NCBI GenBank assembly: GCA_963789885.1
Contig: CAWBNB010000022.1
Coordinates: 24,322-88,321, forward strand
Direction: 5' to 3'
Length of the DNA: 64,000 bases
DNA from: DATEDA01 sp963789885
GTDB taxonomy: Bacteria; Pseudomonadota; Gammaproteobacteria; Burkholderiales; SG8-39
Both the position numbers and the translations under genes were made by a program. Positions 63,881-64,000 of the stretch are shown piece after piece. The notes under the pieces were generated by a model. It saw only the letters and a program-made list of their open reading frames with translations, searched no databases and was not told the DNA's origin. Each line of letters begins with the position of its first letter. Position 1 is the stretch's first letter.

Positions 63881-64000
63881 ATGGCGACGATCCGCTTCGA
63901 GTCGGTCGGGCAGAACAGTATCCGCAACGGCTTCGTCGCGCTGGAGAAGCCTCTCGCTCGAGATCGCCGACCGGGAGTTCCTCGGTCCTGCTCGGACCGT
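63881..64000 (+). CDS. ABC transporter ATPase, start only, with frame breaks
   Basis: ATIRFESVGQNSIRNGFVAL begins a MalK/UgpC-type ATPase, then LSLEIADREFLVLLGP is spread over other frames because of indels near 63945 and 63985. The Walker A motif would follow beyond the window. Confidence 0.6.
   Translation, partial: MATIRFESVGQNSIRNGFVALEKPLARDRRPGVPRSCSDR

Overview
The window is high-GC DNA, most likely from a betaproteobacterium (Burkholderiales-like). The inference rests on several Bug/TctC-type periplasmic receptors, class III CoA-transferases, paired acyl-CoA dehydrogenases and codon use; no rRNA or complete tRNA is present to confirm it. Many genes carry single-base frameshifts, densest at 3.0-10.4 kb and again at 61.9-64.0 kb. 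These may be decay or long-read assembly error.

Layout. (1) 1-11.2 kb is an acyl-CoA catabolism block: 3-hydroxyacyl-CoA dehydrogenase, enoyl-CoA hydratase, two Bug receptors, GST, MaoC hydratase, EthD protein, two CaiB-type CoA-transferases, two acyl-CoA dehydrogenases and an AhpD/CMD protein. (2) 11.3-60.5 kb is the remarkable part. Eight direct copies (R1-R8) of a 45-bp sequence that is the 3' half of a tRNA-Pro(GGG) gene, from anticodon loop to CCA, cut the region into seven segments of 14.0, 2.7, 9.4, 8.0, 1.6, 3.5 and 9.9 kb. Seven of the eight cores are preceded by a related structured module of about 140-190 bp with CTGTCCCGAA/TTCGGGACAG inverted ends. Cores R2-R4 are followed by one conserved flank (alpha) and R5-R7 by another (beta). 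The region reads as a tandem array of integrative cassettes stacked at one tRNA attachment site. Apart from the tyrosine recombinase carried by the IS91-type insertion in cassette 4, only the first cassette carries integrase/excisionase genes (11.35-12.76 kb), and these are damaged, so the other six look non-autonomous. (3) 60.5-64 kb is a carbohydrate-type ABC transporter operon beyond the last core, probably native chromosome.

Cargo. Cassette 1: HAD phosphatase, metallophosphoesterase, membrane proteins, 2H phosphoesterase, Tat-exported amidohydrolase, an operon pairing a papain-like cysteine peptidase with a protein-glutaminase-like deamidase, and an RcnB/CigR-like protein. Cassette 2: poly-gamma-glutamate hydrolase and DUF3574 protein. 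Cassette 3: ketopantoate-reductase-like enzyme, amidohydrolase, tannase-family esterase, NHL protein, Lrp fragment and a large metallophosphoesterase. Cassette 4: two SDRs, an FAD dehydrogenase, an ATC-hydrolase-like protein and an IS91-type insertion. Cassette 5: dienelactone hydrolase and a DUF6295-like protein. Cassette 6: PrlF/YhaV toxin-antitoxin and a phytanoyl-CoA dioxygenase family enzyme. Cassette 7: TauE permease, a truncated Bug gene, RHH/PIN toxin-antitoxin, LysR fragments, a zincin-like protein, a PNPOx-like protein, an FAD-Rieske oxidoreductase, an ECF sigma factor and a di-haem cytochrome c. An IS630 element has split the R7 end module. Fragments of end modules inside cassettes 3 and 7 suggest some segments are fusions of older cassettes.
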